Assembly: GCA_028291765.1 (NCBI GenBank)
Contig: JAQGNR010000202.1
Coordinates: 1 to 49,044, forward strand
Length of the DNA stretch: 49,044 nt
Reading direction: 5' to 3'
Source of the DNA: Herbaspirillum sp.
GTDB lineage: Bacteria > Pseudomonadota > Gammaproteobacteria > Burkholderiales > Burkholderiaceae_D
Under the pieces are notes generated by a model. It saw only the letters and a list, made by a program, of their open reading frames with translations. It made no database searches and was not told the DNA's origin. How positions within the stretch are numbered: position 1 is the stretch's first letter; every line of letters begins with the position of its first letter. This document shows, piece by piece, positions 1 to 9,368 of this stretch. Both the position numbers and the translations under genes were made by a program.

Positions 1-216
1 TAAATACGTGAAAGTGCCCCTTAGCGCTGCGCTTTGCCGGTGGCTGTTGTGCGCAGTGAGGTAAAAGGGGGAAGCGGCCGTAGGCCGCTGGAGGACACGA
101 ACGGAGTACAACGGCCGCCGGCAAAGCGCAGCGCTAAGGGGCAATCTCCGAAATAAAGCCGGCGGCTTAATCGGCCAGACCGCGGCCCACGCTTTTTAAC
201 TGAACGACATTACCGC
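1..216 (+). repeat. Long hairpin repeat, copy 1 (constant-core palindromic element)
   Basis: Two 36-nt arms at 15-50 and 108-143 are reverse complements with two mismatches. They enclose a 57-nt core at 51-107, which itself holds a small palindrome (AGCGGCC at 73-79, GGCCGCT at 83-89). A tail runs to about 216 and ends in AACTGAACGACATTAC. The whole unit recurs in inverted orientation at 46231-46452; a third copy at 46540-46694 shares core and tail end but has different arms. It lies just past the 3' end of the amidase gene, so it could also stop transcription. No ORF in it looks real. The unit may extend left of the window. Confidence 0.85.
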
Positions 217-264
217 ATGACCGGGCCATTTTTGCGAACGACTTAATGACTCAATAACGTGCCA

Positions 265-1818
265 TCAAGGTACAGACGCCGGCATCTTGCGCGCATGCGC
301 AGTTTGCTCAAAGCTGTACGCATATTTGATGAGTTGCGGCTCACTCCAGGGTAGTCCGATAAATTCCATGCCAACAGGAACGCCACGTGGCGCATCTTCG
401 GTTGACGGAGAAAATCCGGCAGGAACGACAATTGCCGGGAAGCCTGTCAGCGAGGCCAGAATGCCATTGCGCTCCTTCTGGTCATATTCGCCAATGGGCG
501 CCGGCAAACGTTTTTGATGCGGATAAACCATGGCATCCAAATTGTTTTCCGCCATCAAATTGGCAAGCGTCATTTTCAGTGAATTAATCTTTACGAGCCG
601 ATCCTTATAGTCCGGCTCATTCAGGCCATCTTTGTAACTTTGAGCAGACCGTAAAAATTTCTCTAAAGAGGGATGAAATTTGCCGGAAGCAATGATGTCA
701 TCCAGCGAATGCGACGGCGCATTTTTACCGTAAGCCGCTAAATAGCTGTTGATAACGCTTTTATATTCGTACTTCTGCACGTCCAGATTGGCGTTCAATT
801 TATCGGTATCGGTCTCTGGGGCGGTGACAGGTATGATGATCGCGCCCTGTTTTTTCAGGAGCTCGATCGCATTCGCCATCACCTTATTGACGTCCTGATG
901 CTCAGGGCCCGTGCCGAACAATGTTTGCAGCACACCGATTCGCGCGCCTTTCAAGCCATTCTTGTTCAGAAAAGCCGTATATGTTTTAGGAATGTGGCCA
1001 CGGCTCAATGCCGTAATCGGGTCGTTATGATCATATCCGGCCATGACATCGAGCATGCGGGCTGTGTCGGCCACGGAGCGGGTCAGCGGGCCCGCTTCAT
1101 CTTGCGTGAAAGACACCGGCACAATGCCATCTCTGCTAACCAGACCGAGCGTCGATCGGATCGAGACCAGGCTGTCGGCAGATGCCGGCGAACGAAGCGA
1201 ATTGGCAGTATCCGAACCGGTACCAACGGTTGCGAAGTTTGATGCCAGCGCCACAGCGGTGCCGCCACTGGATCCGCCCGGCGTCAATTTGAGATTGTAT
1301 GGATTTTTTGTTTGCCCGCCCAGCGAGCTGACAGTCACGCCGCCCAGCGCAAATTCTTGCATGTTGGTCTTGCCAAGAATCAAGGCGCCATTTTCTTTCA
1401 GCCGACTGACGACAAATGCATCTTGCCCCGGTTGCGAGCCCTCCAAGGAAGCGGAGCCGCCGGTGGTTGGCATGTCCGCGGTGTTGTAATTGTCTTTGAG
1501 TACGGTTGGGATGCAGAACAGCGGCGTCATTTTTTTGGTGCGCTTGAATTCGCGATCCATTGCGTCGGCTTGTTCCAGCGCATGCGGATTGATGTAGAGC
1601 ATGGCGTTTAGTGCCGGGCCTTGCTTGTCATAAGCCTGGATTCGATCCAGATATTGTTGCGTCAAGCTGCGGCAAGTCAGGCTACCTTCCTGCATCGCTT
1701 GATGGATATCGCTAATGGATGCTTCCATCAAATGAAATGGCTTGTCCGCTGAATAAGCTGCTAAAGGCAGCAAGCCGACTGCCAGCGCCGCCAATGCCTT
1801 TACTGTTTTCTGTGGCAT
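265..1818 (-). CDS. Secreted amidase (amidase signature family)
   Basis: 517-residue amidase-signature hydrolase predicted to cleave C-N amide bonds; the substrate cannot be told from sequence. The Ser-cisSer-Lys triad fits Lys108 (VLKDN), a serine of the GGSSGG loop at 181-186 and Ser207 in GSDTANSLRSPAS. The residues before Ser207 are Ala-Asn, not the more common Gly-Gly. The ATG at 1818 gives a clean signal peptide (residues 1-23, ending AAYSA) and follows a GGGGAA ribosome site; the ORF stays open upstream to 2052, but that extension looks non-coding. The product is probably periplasmic. It stands alone, with a hairpin repeat downstream. It is not GatA: no gatB/gatC neighbours, and it has an export signal. 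Confidence 0.88.
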   Translation of the reverse strand: MPQKTVKALAALAVGLLPLAAYSADKPFHLMEASISDIHQAMQEGSLTCRSLTQQYLDRIQAYDKQGPALNAMLYINPHALEQADAMDREFKRTKKMTPLFCIPTVLKDNYNTADMPTTGGSASLEGSQPGQDAFVVSRLKENGALILGKTNMQEFALGGVTVSSLGGQTKNPYNLKLTPGGSSGGTAVALASNFATVGTGSDTANSLRSPASADSLVSIRSTLGLVSRDGIVPVSFTQDEAGPLTRSVADTARMLDVMAGYDHNDPITALSRGHIPKTYTAFLNKNGLKGARIGVLQTLFGTGPEHQDVNKVMANAIELLKKQGAIIIPVTAPETDTDKLNANLDVQKYEYKSVINSYLAAYGKNAPSHSLDDIIASGKFHPSLEKFLRSAQSYKDGLNEPDYKDRLVKINSLKMTLANLMAENNLDAMVYPHQKRLPAPIGEYDQKERNGILASLTGFPAIVVPAGFSPSTEDAPRGVPVGMEFIGLPWSEPQLIKYAYSFEQTAHARKMPASVP

Positions 1819-2050
1819 TATTTTCCCCAATAAAATTATTAATGTGCGGCTTAAGATACGCACATGATATAAAAAAAGCAATGACACAGAACAAGCAATT
1901 AGAACGCATTGCTCGATATAAACGCGGTCTGGATAAATTAGAAAAACGAGAAAATTAACCGCCCTATTATTCTCTGCTCTGCTGCCATTTTTCATTGGCG
2001 CCAACGCACGCAAATGGTCACCAGCGTCGCCGTGACAACGGCGCGGCGCC

Positions 2051-2240
2051 ATCTGCGCAGTCGGCTATATCAGCGTGCCGGTGATGGTCTCGTCAATGGG
2101 CGGCTACATGTTTGTGCGGGCTGGCGAACGGCTGTACGACCATGCCGCCTCCAAAGACACTCATCGTCATCGAAGGCGCGCTGCATTATTTCATCCGGGA
2201 CTGGACCAATCAGCATTTCCCCTCCCAGGAAGGTCTGATT
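2051..2240 (+). pseudogene. Remnant of an alpha/beta hydrolase gene
   Basis: The forward frame from 2063 to 2158 reads like the C-terminal part of a Burkholderiales alpha/beta hydrolase (VPVMVSSMGGYMFVRAGERL, then YDHAASKD). Homology continues in another frame from about 2150 as KTLIVIEGALHYF, where such enzymes carry the catalytic-histidine segment, but the histidine context is damaged. No start and no N-terminal half are visible. I infer a decayed, frameshifted fragment. The surrounding 1819-2373 holds no other convincing gene. Confidence 0.45.
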
Positions 2241-2373
2241 AGAAATTCATTTAGTTTCTTCCTGGCAATTATTTCTACCTTCTTTGATTTCCATGCGGCA
2301 ACTTTTTAAGACCGCCGATGTCAGTCCTTGCTCGTGGCCTTTTGGTACCAAGGCCTCTCCCCAAGGAATAATA

Positions 2374-3489
2374 ATGAAATCTTTGGTAATTTCGGCACAC
2401 GACTACCGCTCCCATAGAAAAGCCGGCATTCACTTCGTGACAGCCGAACTTGCCAAATTGGGCGCAACACGTTTTTTCTCGTGTCAGTACAGCCTGTTAT
2501 CCCAATTGAAATCGGATCCCCGAGCCTCGCTATTGCCTCTGGCGAACAGAAAAACACTGCACAATAACGTCGAGTGCTATTTATGGAAAACCCTGATCCA
2601 CCCTTTTAATGTGCGCAAATTCTATCTGCGCCCATTCGAAGATTTTCTGTTCCGACGCTATATCACCCACCCCAGTCCAGTCCTGACCGCCTGGATGATG
2701 GACGCCGATGCCGTGTTTTTCGAAAGCGGTATCGCGCCGATTTTCTTCGATCTGGTTAAACAGCTCAATCCACGCGCCAAAACCATCTATGTCGCCTCTG
2801 ACGATTTAGCGGCCATCAATACTGCAGCGTATGTGCGGACCACCTTCGATCGGGTGGCGCCCCAAATGACGGCGCTATGCCTGAAATCGCGCTTCATGGC
2901 CGATAGCATGCCGCAGTCGTCTAATCGCTATGTGATTCCGCACGGCTTCGATTTTTCGGTTGCCGAGCATGCGGACCCATCGCCTTATCAGCATGGGATC
3001 AATGCGGTATCGGTGGGTTCGATGCTGTTCGATCCGGAATTTTTCATCACGGCCTCGCAGCGTTTTCCCAACGTACTATTTCATATCATCGGTTCCGGCA
3101 GCGGGAGACGTCCCGGCTATGGCGAGAACGTCAAAGTCTACGATGAGATGCCGCACCAATTGACGCTGCCTTACATCAAACATGCCAGCATCGGCATCGC
3201 GCCGTATCGATCACGCAATGTGCCGCGCTACTTGTCGGATACTTCATTGAAGTTGATTCAATACGACTTCTTCAAATTGCCGGCCGTTTGTCCAAACCCC
3301 ATCGTCGGCGACTATGCGAGGACCCGCTTCGGTTATGAACCGGGGAATGCGGAATCGATCGTTTCCGCCATCGAAGCCGCCATTGCCGCGCCGCGCATTT
3401 CATTGCGGCAGCCGCTGCTGTGGTCGCAGGTGGTGGCAAGGATGTTGAATCCAATGCAATTCGATGACATTCGCTTGCCTGCGGCTTAA
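2374..3489 (+). CDS. gumK: GumK-like glucuronosyltransferase (GT70 family)
   Basis: 371-residue inverting glycosyltransferase of the GumK type, which in Xanthomonas adds glucuronic acid from UDP-GlcA to a lipid-linked mannose-containing xanthan precursor at the inner membrane. From memory it matches GumK along its length: SAHDYRSHRKAGIHF at the N-terminus, FESGIAP and ASDDLAAINTAAY in the middle, SVGSMLFDPEFF, then IGSGSGRRPGYGENV and LIQYDFFKLPAVCPN in the nucleotide-binding half. The ATG at 2374 follows AAGGAA; the open frame upstream to 2284 lacks homology. No other exopolysaccharide genes lie nearby, so its acceptor here is unknown. Confidence 0.87.
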   Translation: MKSLVISAHDYRSHRKAGIHFVTAELAKLGATRFFSCQYSLLSQLKSDPRASLLPLANRKTLHNNVECYLWKTLIHPFNVRKFYLRPFEDFLFRRYITHPSPVLTAWMMDADAVFFESGIAPIFFDLVKQLNPRAKTIYVASDDLAAINTAAYVRTTFDRVAPQMTALCLKSRFMADSMPQSSNRYVIPHGFDFSVAEHADPSPYQHGINAVSVGSMLFDPEFFITASQRFPNVLFHIIGSGSGRRPGYGENVKVYDEMPHQLTLPYIKHASIGIAPYRSRNVPRYLSDTSLKLIQYDFFKLPAVCPNPIVGDYARTRFGYEPGNAESIVSAIEAAIAAPRISLRQPLLWSQVVARMLNPMQFDDIRLPAA

Positions 3490-3722
3490 CGCTGAAAATC
3501 ACATGGCGGCAATTGAAACGCTGCGAGCAGCGAGCGCATAAATTTTCCGCCGCATCAAAAACACAATTCAGCAAACCCTAGGTTATACCTTCATACATTC
3601 TGATTTACCATTTTCCGTCATCTGATTTGTCACGCCCGACAATCGGATTCATGCGATATCGACCGCATTATTGCCTTCTGCCAGCTCTCATCAATGGTTT
3701 AAAACGCTAGACTTTTTTTCGC

Positions 3723-3741
3723 AATTTCCAAACCGGAAATT
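3723..3741. promoter_or_regulatory. Dyad upstream of the porin gene
   Basis: Perfect 7-bp inverted repeat AATTTCC / GGAAATT around a 5-nt spacer, about 60 bp before the porin start, in an AT-rich leader. It could be a regulator site or an mRNA 5' hairpin; nothing identifies the factor. The rest of 3490-3798 shows no gene. Confidence 0.35.
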
Positions 3742-3798
3742 TCTAACGCGTTTTCCAATTCCATTTCAATTCAAATTCCAATCGAAGGAGCAAGCAGT

Positions 3799-4830
3799 AT
3801 GAAGAATTCCCTTATCGCCATCGCATGCATGAGCATGATCGGCGGCGTCCAGGCGCAATCCCACGTCAACGTCTACGGTGTGGTCGATCAATATCTGGAT
3901 TACAGCAAGACCGGAGCAAACAGCGCCGGGCGTATTCAAAGCGGCGGCCTGGACGGCTCGCGGGTGGGTTTCAAAGGCGTAGAAGACCTCGGCGGCGGCT
4001 TGAAAGCACTGTTTGTACTGGAAGCCGGCATCAATGCCGATAACGGCTCATCGGGGCAAGGCCGATTGTTCGGACGTCAATCCTATGTCGGTCTGTCCGG
4101 TAATTTCGGGGTGGCGTCGCTGGGCCGTCAATACTCGCCGTATTACGACACACTGGTCAATTACAGTCTGGGCGGCGGGCTGGCATGGGGCAACGCCACC
4201 GAATACTTCGACGATGGCTCGTTGCTGCGCATCGATAATTCGATCAAATATGAAAGCCCCAACTTCAGCGGGCTAGTTTTCAAAGGCTTGTTCGGCATGC
4301 GCAGAAACAATACGCCCAACAGCCCGCCGAGCGATCCCTCAATAGGCAATATCGGCAATGTCGGCAGCGTGGGCGGACAATACGAGAACGGTCCCGTTTC
4401 GCTGGGCCTATCCTATTCGACGAAGCAAACGATACAGAACGATGAGGAAAAATGGACGGCTTTCGGCATGTCTTATAACTTCGGTCCGCTCAAAACGGCC
4501 TTCCTGGCGAGCGACGTGCGCGACGATTTCGGTCAGAATCGCCATAACACTTATGAGCTCAGCGCCACCATCCCGTTGACCAATTCTTCATTGCTATTGG
4601 ATGTCGGCAGCTTCCGCAATCGCGCCGTCAATAGCGCCAATGCAACTGCGTACAGCGTGCGTTACGACTACTTCCTGTCGAAGCGCACTACGCTCTACAC
4701 CGGCATCTCTTATATTCGCGCCGACCGCAACGCACAGTTCGTCATCAACGGCGCCACCGGCGCGGGATTGAGTGGCGCAAAGGGCGACAATTCCCGCGCG
4801 CTGATCGCCGGCATCCGCCACAGCTTCTGA
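3799..4830 (+). CDS. Outer-membrane porin (Gram-negative trimeric porin family)
   Basis: 343-residue general porin of the Neisseria/Burkholderia type, expected to form a 16-strand trimeric beta-barrel for passive solute uptake. Residues 1-19 are a signal peptide (MKNSLIAIACMSMIGGVQA). Mature features include the opening SHVNVYGVVDQYLDY, the GSRVGFKGVEDLGGGLKALF hairpin, the SYVGLSGNFGVASLGRQY segment and a C-terminal phenylalanine (GIRHSF) recognised by the BAM machinery. GAAGGAG lies 8 nt before the ATG. Flanked by an upstream dyad and a downstream hairpin, it looks like a single-gene unit. Confidence 0.93.
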   Translation: MKNSLIAIACMSMIGGVQAQSHVNVYGVVDQYLDYSKTGANSAGRIQSGGLDGSRVGFKGVEDLGGGLKALFVLEAGINADNGSSGQGRLFGRQSYVGLSGNFGVASLGRQYSPYYDTLVNYSLGGGLAWGNATEYFDDGSLLRIDNSIKYESPNFSGLVFKGLFGMRRNNTPNSPPSDPSIGNIGNVGSVGGQYENGPVSLGLSYSTKQTIQNDEEKWTAFGMSYNFGPLKTAFLASDVRDDFGQNRHNTYELSATIPLTNSSLLLDVGSFRNRAVNSANATAYSVRYDYFLSKRTTLYTGISYIRADRNAQFVINGATGAGLSGAKGDNSRALIAGIRHSF

Positions 4831-4853
4831 TCAAAGCCGGACATTACGATCAT

Positions 4854-4879
4854 AGGCACGTCGAACCACCGACGTGCCT
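4854..4879 (+). terminator. Hairpin after the porin gene
   Basis: Perfect 10-bp stem AGGCACGTCG / CGACGTGCCT with a 6-nt loop, starting 24 nt past the porin stop. There is no strong T-run, so it may protect the mRNA end or act as a weak terminator. Confidence 0.6.
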
Positions 4880-5011
4880 TCCACCTCTCGATCGAAAGTT
4901 CTTTTGATCAAAGATAATTCTGCAAAATACACCATTATTTGCAGCAATACGAATATAGTAAATAACAACAAATTTAGCAGCGCTGCAGCGCATGGGCGTC
5001 GGAAAGCGGCA

Positions 5012-6100
5012 ATGAAAACATTTCACTGCGATCACTGCGGACAACAAGTATTTTTTGAAAACACGCACTGCGGCCAGTGCGGGAGCATGCTCGGCTATCA
5101 GCCTGAACATCAAATCATCAGCAGCTTTGTAGCGGGTACGGGCAATCAATGGCATAGCGTGAACCCACTCAACGCCGGGCATACCTACAAACAATGCCAC
5201 AACTATGCGGTTGAAAACGTTTGCAACTGGATGTTGGAAAGCGATGCCGACAGCGAACTTTGCGCCTCTTGCCAGTTAACGCGCATCATTCCATCGCTAT
5301 CGATCGAGAAAAATCGACTCTACTGGCAGCGCCTGGAAGCGGCCAAGCGCCGGCTGCTGCATTCGCTATGGACGCTGCACATTCAACCGTCGCCGAAGCT
5401 CAACGATCCCGATGCAGGTCTGGCGTTTGAATTTTTGGAGGAGATGCCGGAAGGCCCGCACGTGCTGACCGGCCATGCCGCCGGTGTGATCACGCTCAAC
5501 ATCGCCGAAGCCGATCCGGCCCGCCGCGAGAAGATGCGTGAACAAATGCATGAGCCTTACCGCACGCTGCTGGGGCATTTCCGGCACGAGAGCGGTCATT
5601 ATTATTTCGATCGGCTGATTGCCGGCAGCAACTGGCTGGAACCGTTTCGCAGCCTGTTCGGCGACGAGCGGCAGGATTACGGCGCGTGCCTGAAGCAGCA
5701 TTACGACACCGGGCCGGCGTTGGATTGGGATCGGCGTTTTGTGAGCAGCTATGCCAGCTCGCATCCAGCAGAGGACTGGGCAGAGAGCTGGGCGCATTAT
5801 CTGCATATGTTCGATACGCTGGAAACCGCGCATGCCTGCGGCGTGCAACTCAAACCGCGCAAACCGCGCGAGCCGGAATTGGTCATCACTGCGCCGATAC
5901 TCAATATCCCCTCTTTCGATGAAACCCTGTCGGACTGGTTTGCGCTGACTTATGTGCTCAACAGCCTTAACCGCAGTATCGGCATGCCGGATTCCTATCC
6001 GTTCACGCTATCGCCCCCGGTGCTCGACAAACTACGCTTCATTCATGGGTTGGTGCAGGATCAGCAAAAGAAAAACGGCTGGGCTACAACACCATCTTGA
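5012..6100 (+). CDS. Zinc-ribbon putative zinc metallopeptidase
   Basis: 362-residue protein with an N-terminal zinc ribbon (CDHCG near residue 5 and CGQCG near residue 19), a second cysteine pair (CNWM and CASC, around 70-86), then a peptidase-like domain with HESGH at 192-196 and a downstream DYG/WAESWAHY region. This matches a family of putative zinc-binding metallopeptidases; no substrate is known to me. There is no signal peptide, so it is probably cytoplasmic. The start is the ATG at 5012 after GGAAAG; the frame upstream to 4874 runs across the porin hairpin and is unlikely to be coding. Its 3' end overlaps the convergent ybeD gene by 17 bp. Confidence 0.78.
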   Translation: MKTFHCDHCGQQVFFENTHCGQCGSMLGYQPEHQIISSFVAGTGNQWHSVNPLNAGHTYKQCHNYAVENVCNWMLESDADSELCASCQLTRIIPSLSIEKNRLYWQRLEAAKRRLLHSLWTLHIQPSPKLNDPDAGLAFEFLEEMPEGPHVLTGHAAGVITLNIAEADPARREKMREQMHEPYRTLLGHFRHESGHYYFDRLIAGSNWLEPFRSLFGDERQDYGACLKQHYDTGPALDWDRRFVSSYASSHPAEDWAESWAHYLHMFDTLETAHACGVQLKPRKPREPELVITAPILNIPSFDETLSDWFALTYVLNSLNRSIGMPDSYPFTLSPPVLDKLRFIHGLVQDQQKKNGWATTPS

Positions 6101-6377
6101 CCATGGGATGCGCAGACAATTCGCGATACAAATTATCCAGTTGCTCCCGATTGACCGCCAACACCGTGACGGTCAGGCCCAGATAATTACCCTTGGCAGA
6201 CGGGCGCTTTTCCAGCTTTCCGACGTGGAAACTCGGATCGTGCCGCAGCACCAGATCGATGATGGTTCGCTCGAAATCGTCGTGCATCGGCCCCATGATC
6301 TTGATCGGAAAATCGCTGGGATATTCGATCAGGCTTTGTTCGGGGGGAATTTCGGGAAATAAGGGCGTATCAGACAT
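6084..6377 (-). CDS. ybeD: YbeD/DUF493 family small protein
   Basis: 97-residue member of the DUF493/YbeD family, a ferredoxin-like fold related to ACT regulatory domains, of uncertain function. Recognisable stretches are IEYPSDFPIKIMG and KGNYLGLTVTVLAVNREQLD. I chose the ATG at 6377 because AGGA lies 8 nt upstream; an in-frame ATG at 6386 is too close to it. It follows the D-amino-acid transaminase on the same strand with a gap of about 107 bp. In many Betaproteobacteria lipB and lipA come next; here they are absent and a convergent peptidase gene takes the place. Confidence 0.88.
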   Translation of the reverse strand: MSDTPLFPEIPPEQSLIEYPSDFPIKIMGPMHDDFERTIIDLVLRHDPSFHVGKLEKRPSAKGNYLGLTVTVLAVNREQLDNLYRELSAHPMVKMVL

Positions 6378-6484
6378 GGCGGGCATCCTGGAGTAACGGG
6401 AAATAGCTTAATGGCATAGCGTAATTAAGTGTCAATTTAAGCGACACTATTTTACGCCCTGCCCGCCTTATATGGTTGCCTTGC

Positions 6485-7336
6485 CTATGCGCGCTTGGCC
6501 TTCTGATACGCCGAATACAGGCTTGCATAGATCGGACCGGGTTTGCCGCTGCCGATAATTCTGTCATCGACCCTCACCACCGGCAGGATTTCCTTGGACG
6601 CCGAAGACAACATGATTTCATCGGCATCGAATACTTCTTCGCGCGTGATTTTGCGTGGACTGAAATCGATTTTACTGTGCGCGCACAGCTCTTCAATCAA
6701 ACTGTAGCGGATGCCTTCCAGAATCAGATTGTCCTTCGGCGGCGCCATCAGTTTGCCGTCTTTGGCGATCCAGACATTGGACGACGAAGCCTCGCTCAGA
6801 TAGCCATCGCGGAATTGAATCGCTTCGGTGACATGATTTTCCGCCGCACGCTGGGCGGCCAGCACATTGCCCAGCAACGATATGGATTTGATGTCGCAGC
6901 GCAGCCAGCGTTGATCCTCCATGGTGACGCAAGCCACGCCGTTGCTGTGCGCCTGTGCATTCGGCAATACCAAGGGATTGCTCATGATAAACACCGTCGG
7001 CGTCGTCTTGGCAGGAAACGCATGCCCGCGTTTGGCGACGCCGCGCGTGACCTGGATATACACCATTTGATCATGCGGGCCGTTGGCGGCAATGATGCTG
7101 TCGACCCGTTCGTTCCAGCCGACCTCGTTATAGGGATTTTCTATGCCGATGCTGGCCATGCTGCGAAATAAACGCGCCAGATGTTCACGGCCCCGGAATG
7201 GCTTGCCGTCGTAGACCGGGATCACGTCGTAAATACCGTCGCCAAAAATAAAACCGCGATCGAGCACCGGCACCATGGCTTGCGAAATCGGTGTTATTAC
7301 GCCATTCAAATAAACCAATGGATCATCATCAATCAT
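6485..7336 (-). CDS. dat: D-amino-acid transaminase (class IV, PLP-dependent)
   Basis: 283-residue fold-type IV aminotransferase, most like D-alanine aminotransferases that interconvert D-amino acids and 2-oxo acids (for example D-Ala with 2-oxoglutarate to pyruvate and D-Glu) for wall precursors. The PLP lysine is expected at Lys150 in CDIKSISLLGN; the phosphate-binding EASSSNVWIAKDG and the N-terminal LDRGFIFGDGIYDVIPVY fit the family. A branched-chain transaminase is possible but fits less well. It starts at ATG 7336 and ends in a cytoplasmic tail without a signal. It is probably cotranscribed with ybeD. Confidence 0.88.
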   Translation of the reverse strand: MIDDDPLVYLNGVITPISQAMVPVLDRGFIFGDGIYDVIPVYDGKPFRGREHLARLFRSMASIGIENPYNEVGWNERVDSIIAANGPHDQMVYIQVTRGVAKRGHAFPAKTTPTVFIMSNPLVLPNAQAHSNGVACVTMEDQRWLRCDIKSISLLGNVLAAQRAAENHVTEAIQFRDGYLSEASSSNVWIAKDGKLMAPPKDNLILEGIRYSLIEELCAHSKIDFSPRKITREEVFDADEIMLSSASKEILPVVRVDDRIIGSGKPGPIYASLYSAYQKAKRA

Positions 7337-7485
7337 AATGTTCGTTTCCGTTATGCGTTAATTGCGGTTAATAAGCCAGAATGTCGATTGTTGCATAATC
7401 ATTCCCATCCGGTTATGCAAAAAAAGAATATCTATGCCACACCTAAGGATCAGCGCTTGCACCGCCTTCCCGATTTGGAGTTCTC

Positions 7486-9342
7486 ATGTTTCGCCTGTTT
7501 GAAAAATTGTTGTATCCGTTCCCCGATGCGATAGTGAAACCGCCACCGCCGACCTTATTGGCGTTTATCTGGAGCTGCGCCAAAGGCGTGCGCAAATATA
7601 TTGCCGTCATGACACTGTTCACCACGCTCATCGGTGCGTTCGAAGCACTGCTGTTTGCGGCAATGGGCCGCATTATCGATGTGCTGGGACAGGCGCATCC
7701 GGGATTGTTATGGACGCAGCACCGCAGCGCTTTGCTGTTGCTGGCGCTCATCGTGCTTGGCAGCGTTGCGCTGGTAGGTTTGCAAACCATCTTCAAGCAC
7801 CAGGTGCTGGCCGGTAATTTTCCGATGATGCTGCGCTGGAATTTCCATCGCCTGATGCTCAACCAGAGCATGAGTTTTTATCAGGATGAATTCGCCGGAC
7901 GGATTGCCGCCAAGGTCATGCAGACCGCGCTGGCGGTGCGCGATATGTATATGATCGTCGGCGACATTCTGGTGTTCGTCACCGTCTATATCGTGACCAT
8001 GGTGGCGGTGGTGGGCAGCTTCGATGCATGGATGCTGCTGCCGTTTTTCAGTTGGATCGCCGCTTACATTGCGGCCTTGATTTACTTCGTGCCGCGTCTC
8101 AGCACAACAGCACAATCGCAGGCCGGCGCGCGCTCGCTGATGACCGGCCGCATCACTGATGCCTATACCAATATTGCAACAGTCAAACTGTTCTCGCATG
8201 CCGGCCGCGAGGCCGATTATGCGCGCACCGCGATGCAGGGATTTTTACAGACGGTGTACGCGCAGATGCGTCTGGTCAGCGGTTTCGAAATGGTCAATCA
8301 TTTATTGGGCATGCTGTTGATCGTGAGTACCGCCGGCGTCGCCTTGCTGCTATGGGCGCAAGGCGCGTTGGGCGTGGGTGCGGTAGCGGCAGCAACGGCG
8401 ATGGCATTGCGCCTGAACGGTATTTCGCATTGGGCGATGTGGGAAATGGCTTCGTTGTTCGAGCACATCGGCACCGTGCAGGATGGCATTAATACGCTAT
8501 CGAAAGCGCATGAAGTACGCGATCGCAAGGATGCGCGGCCGCTGCTTGTAACGCGTGGGGAAATCCGTTTCGAAGATGTCCATTTTGCCTATGGCGGCAA
8601 GCGTCCGGTGATCGATCATTTATCGCTGACGATCCGCCCGGGCGAAAAAATCGGGCTGGTCGGCCGCTCCGGCGCCGGCAAATCGACTATCACCAATCTG
8701 CTGTTGCGCTTTTACGATGTGGAACAGGGACGCGTGCTGATCGACGGTCAGGATATTGCGCACGTCACGCAGGAGAGCTTGCGCGCACAGGTCGGCATGG
8801 TCACGCAGGATACTTCACTACTGCACCGTTCGGTGCGCGACAATATTCTGTATGGGCGCCCCGACGCCAGCGAACGCGAGATGTTTGCCGCAGCCGCACG
8901 TGCAGAAGCCGATGTTTTTATTGCAACGCTGTCCGACATGCTGGGCCGCAAAGCTTACGACGCGCATGTCGGCGAGCGCGGCGTCAAACTGTCCGGCGGA
9001 CAACGGCAGCGGATTGCGATTGCGCGTGTGATGCTCAAAGATGCGCCGATTCTGTTGCTCGACGAAGCGACCAGTGCATTGGATTCGGAAGTCGAAGCCG
9101 CAATCCAGGCCAGTCTGTACCGGCTGATGGAAGGCAAAACCGTGGTGGCCATCGCGCATCGCTTATCCACCATTGCGGCGATGGACCGGCTGATCGTGCT
9201 CGATCAAGGCCGTATTGTGGAACAGGGTTCGCATGCGGAGCTGCTGGCGCATGGTGGGTTGTATGCGCGCTTTTGGGCGCATCAGAGCGGTGGTTTCCTG
9301 GGTGAGGAAGATGATGACACTGAAGAGCTGGCGCGTGCTTGA
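7486..9342 (+). CDS. ABC exporter, fused permease and ATPase
   Basis: 618-residue half-transporter. Residues 1-330 hold about six membrane helices (type IV exporter fold); the ATPase domain follows, with Walker A GRSGAGKST, signature LSGGQRQR, Walker B ILLLDEATSALD and an H-loop IAHRLST. Such MsbA/multidrug-type proteins form homodimers or heterodimers that export lipids, peptides or drugs; the substrate is not readable. GGAG precedes the ATG. The C-terminus is acidic (EEDDDTEE). It is monocistronic, divergent from the transaminase, and followed by a palindromic repeat. In many relatives the atp operon lies near parB; it is not seen here. Confidence 0.9.
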   Translation: MFRLFEKLLYPFPDAIVKPPPPTLLAFIWSCAKGVRKYIAVMTLFTTLIGAFEALLFAAMGRIIDVLGQAHPGLLWTQHRSALLLLALIVLGSVALVGLQTIFKHQVLAGNFPMMLRWNFHRLMLNQSMSFYQDEFAGRIAAKVMQTALAVRDMYMIVGDILVFVTVYIVTMVAVVGSFDAWMLLPFFSWIAAYIAALIYFVPRLSTTAQSQAGARSLMTGRITDAYTNIATVKLFSHAGREADYARTAMQGFLQTVYAQMRLVSGFEMVNHLLGMLLIVSTAGVALLLWAQGALGVGAVAAATAMALRLNGISHWAMWEMASLFEHIGTVQDGINTLSKAHEVRDRKDARPLLVTRGEIRFEDVHFAYGGKRPVIDHLSLTIRPGEKIGLVGRSGAGKSTITNLLLRFYDVEQGRVLIDGQDIAHVTQESLRAQVGMVTQDTSLLHRSVRDNILYGRPDASEREMFAAAARAEADVFIATLSDMLGRKAYDAHVGERGVKLSGGQRQRIAIARVMLKDAPILLLDEATSALDSEVEAAIQASLYRLMEGKTVVAIAHRLSTIAAMDRLIVLDQGRIVEQGSHAELLAHGGLYARFWAHQSGGFLGEEDDDTEELARA

Positions 9343-9368
9343 GGGGAATTTAAGTTTGACCTGTTGAG

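Noticed and set aside
1881..1958. 25-codon ORF rich in Lys, Arg and Glu upstream of the amidase gene
   Set aside because: No ribosome site, no family, and it lies in the amidase leader; it may be chance or a scrap of the adjacent relic.
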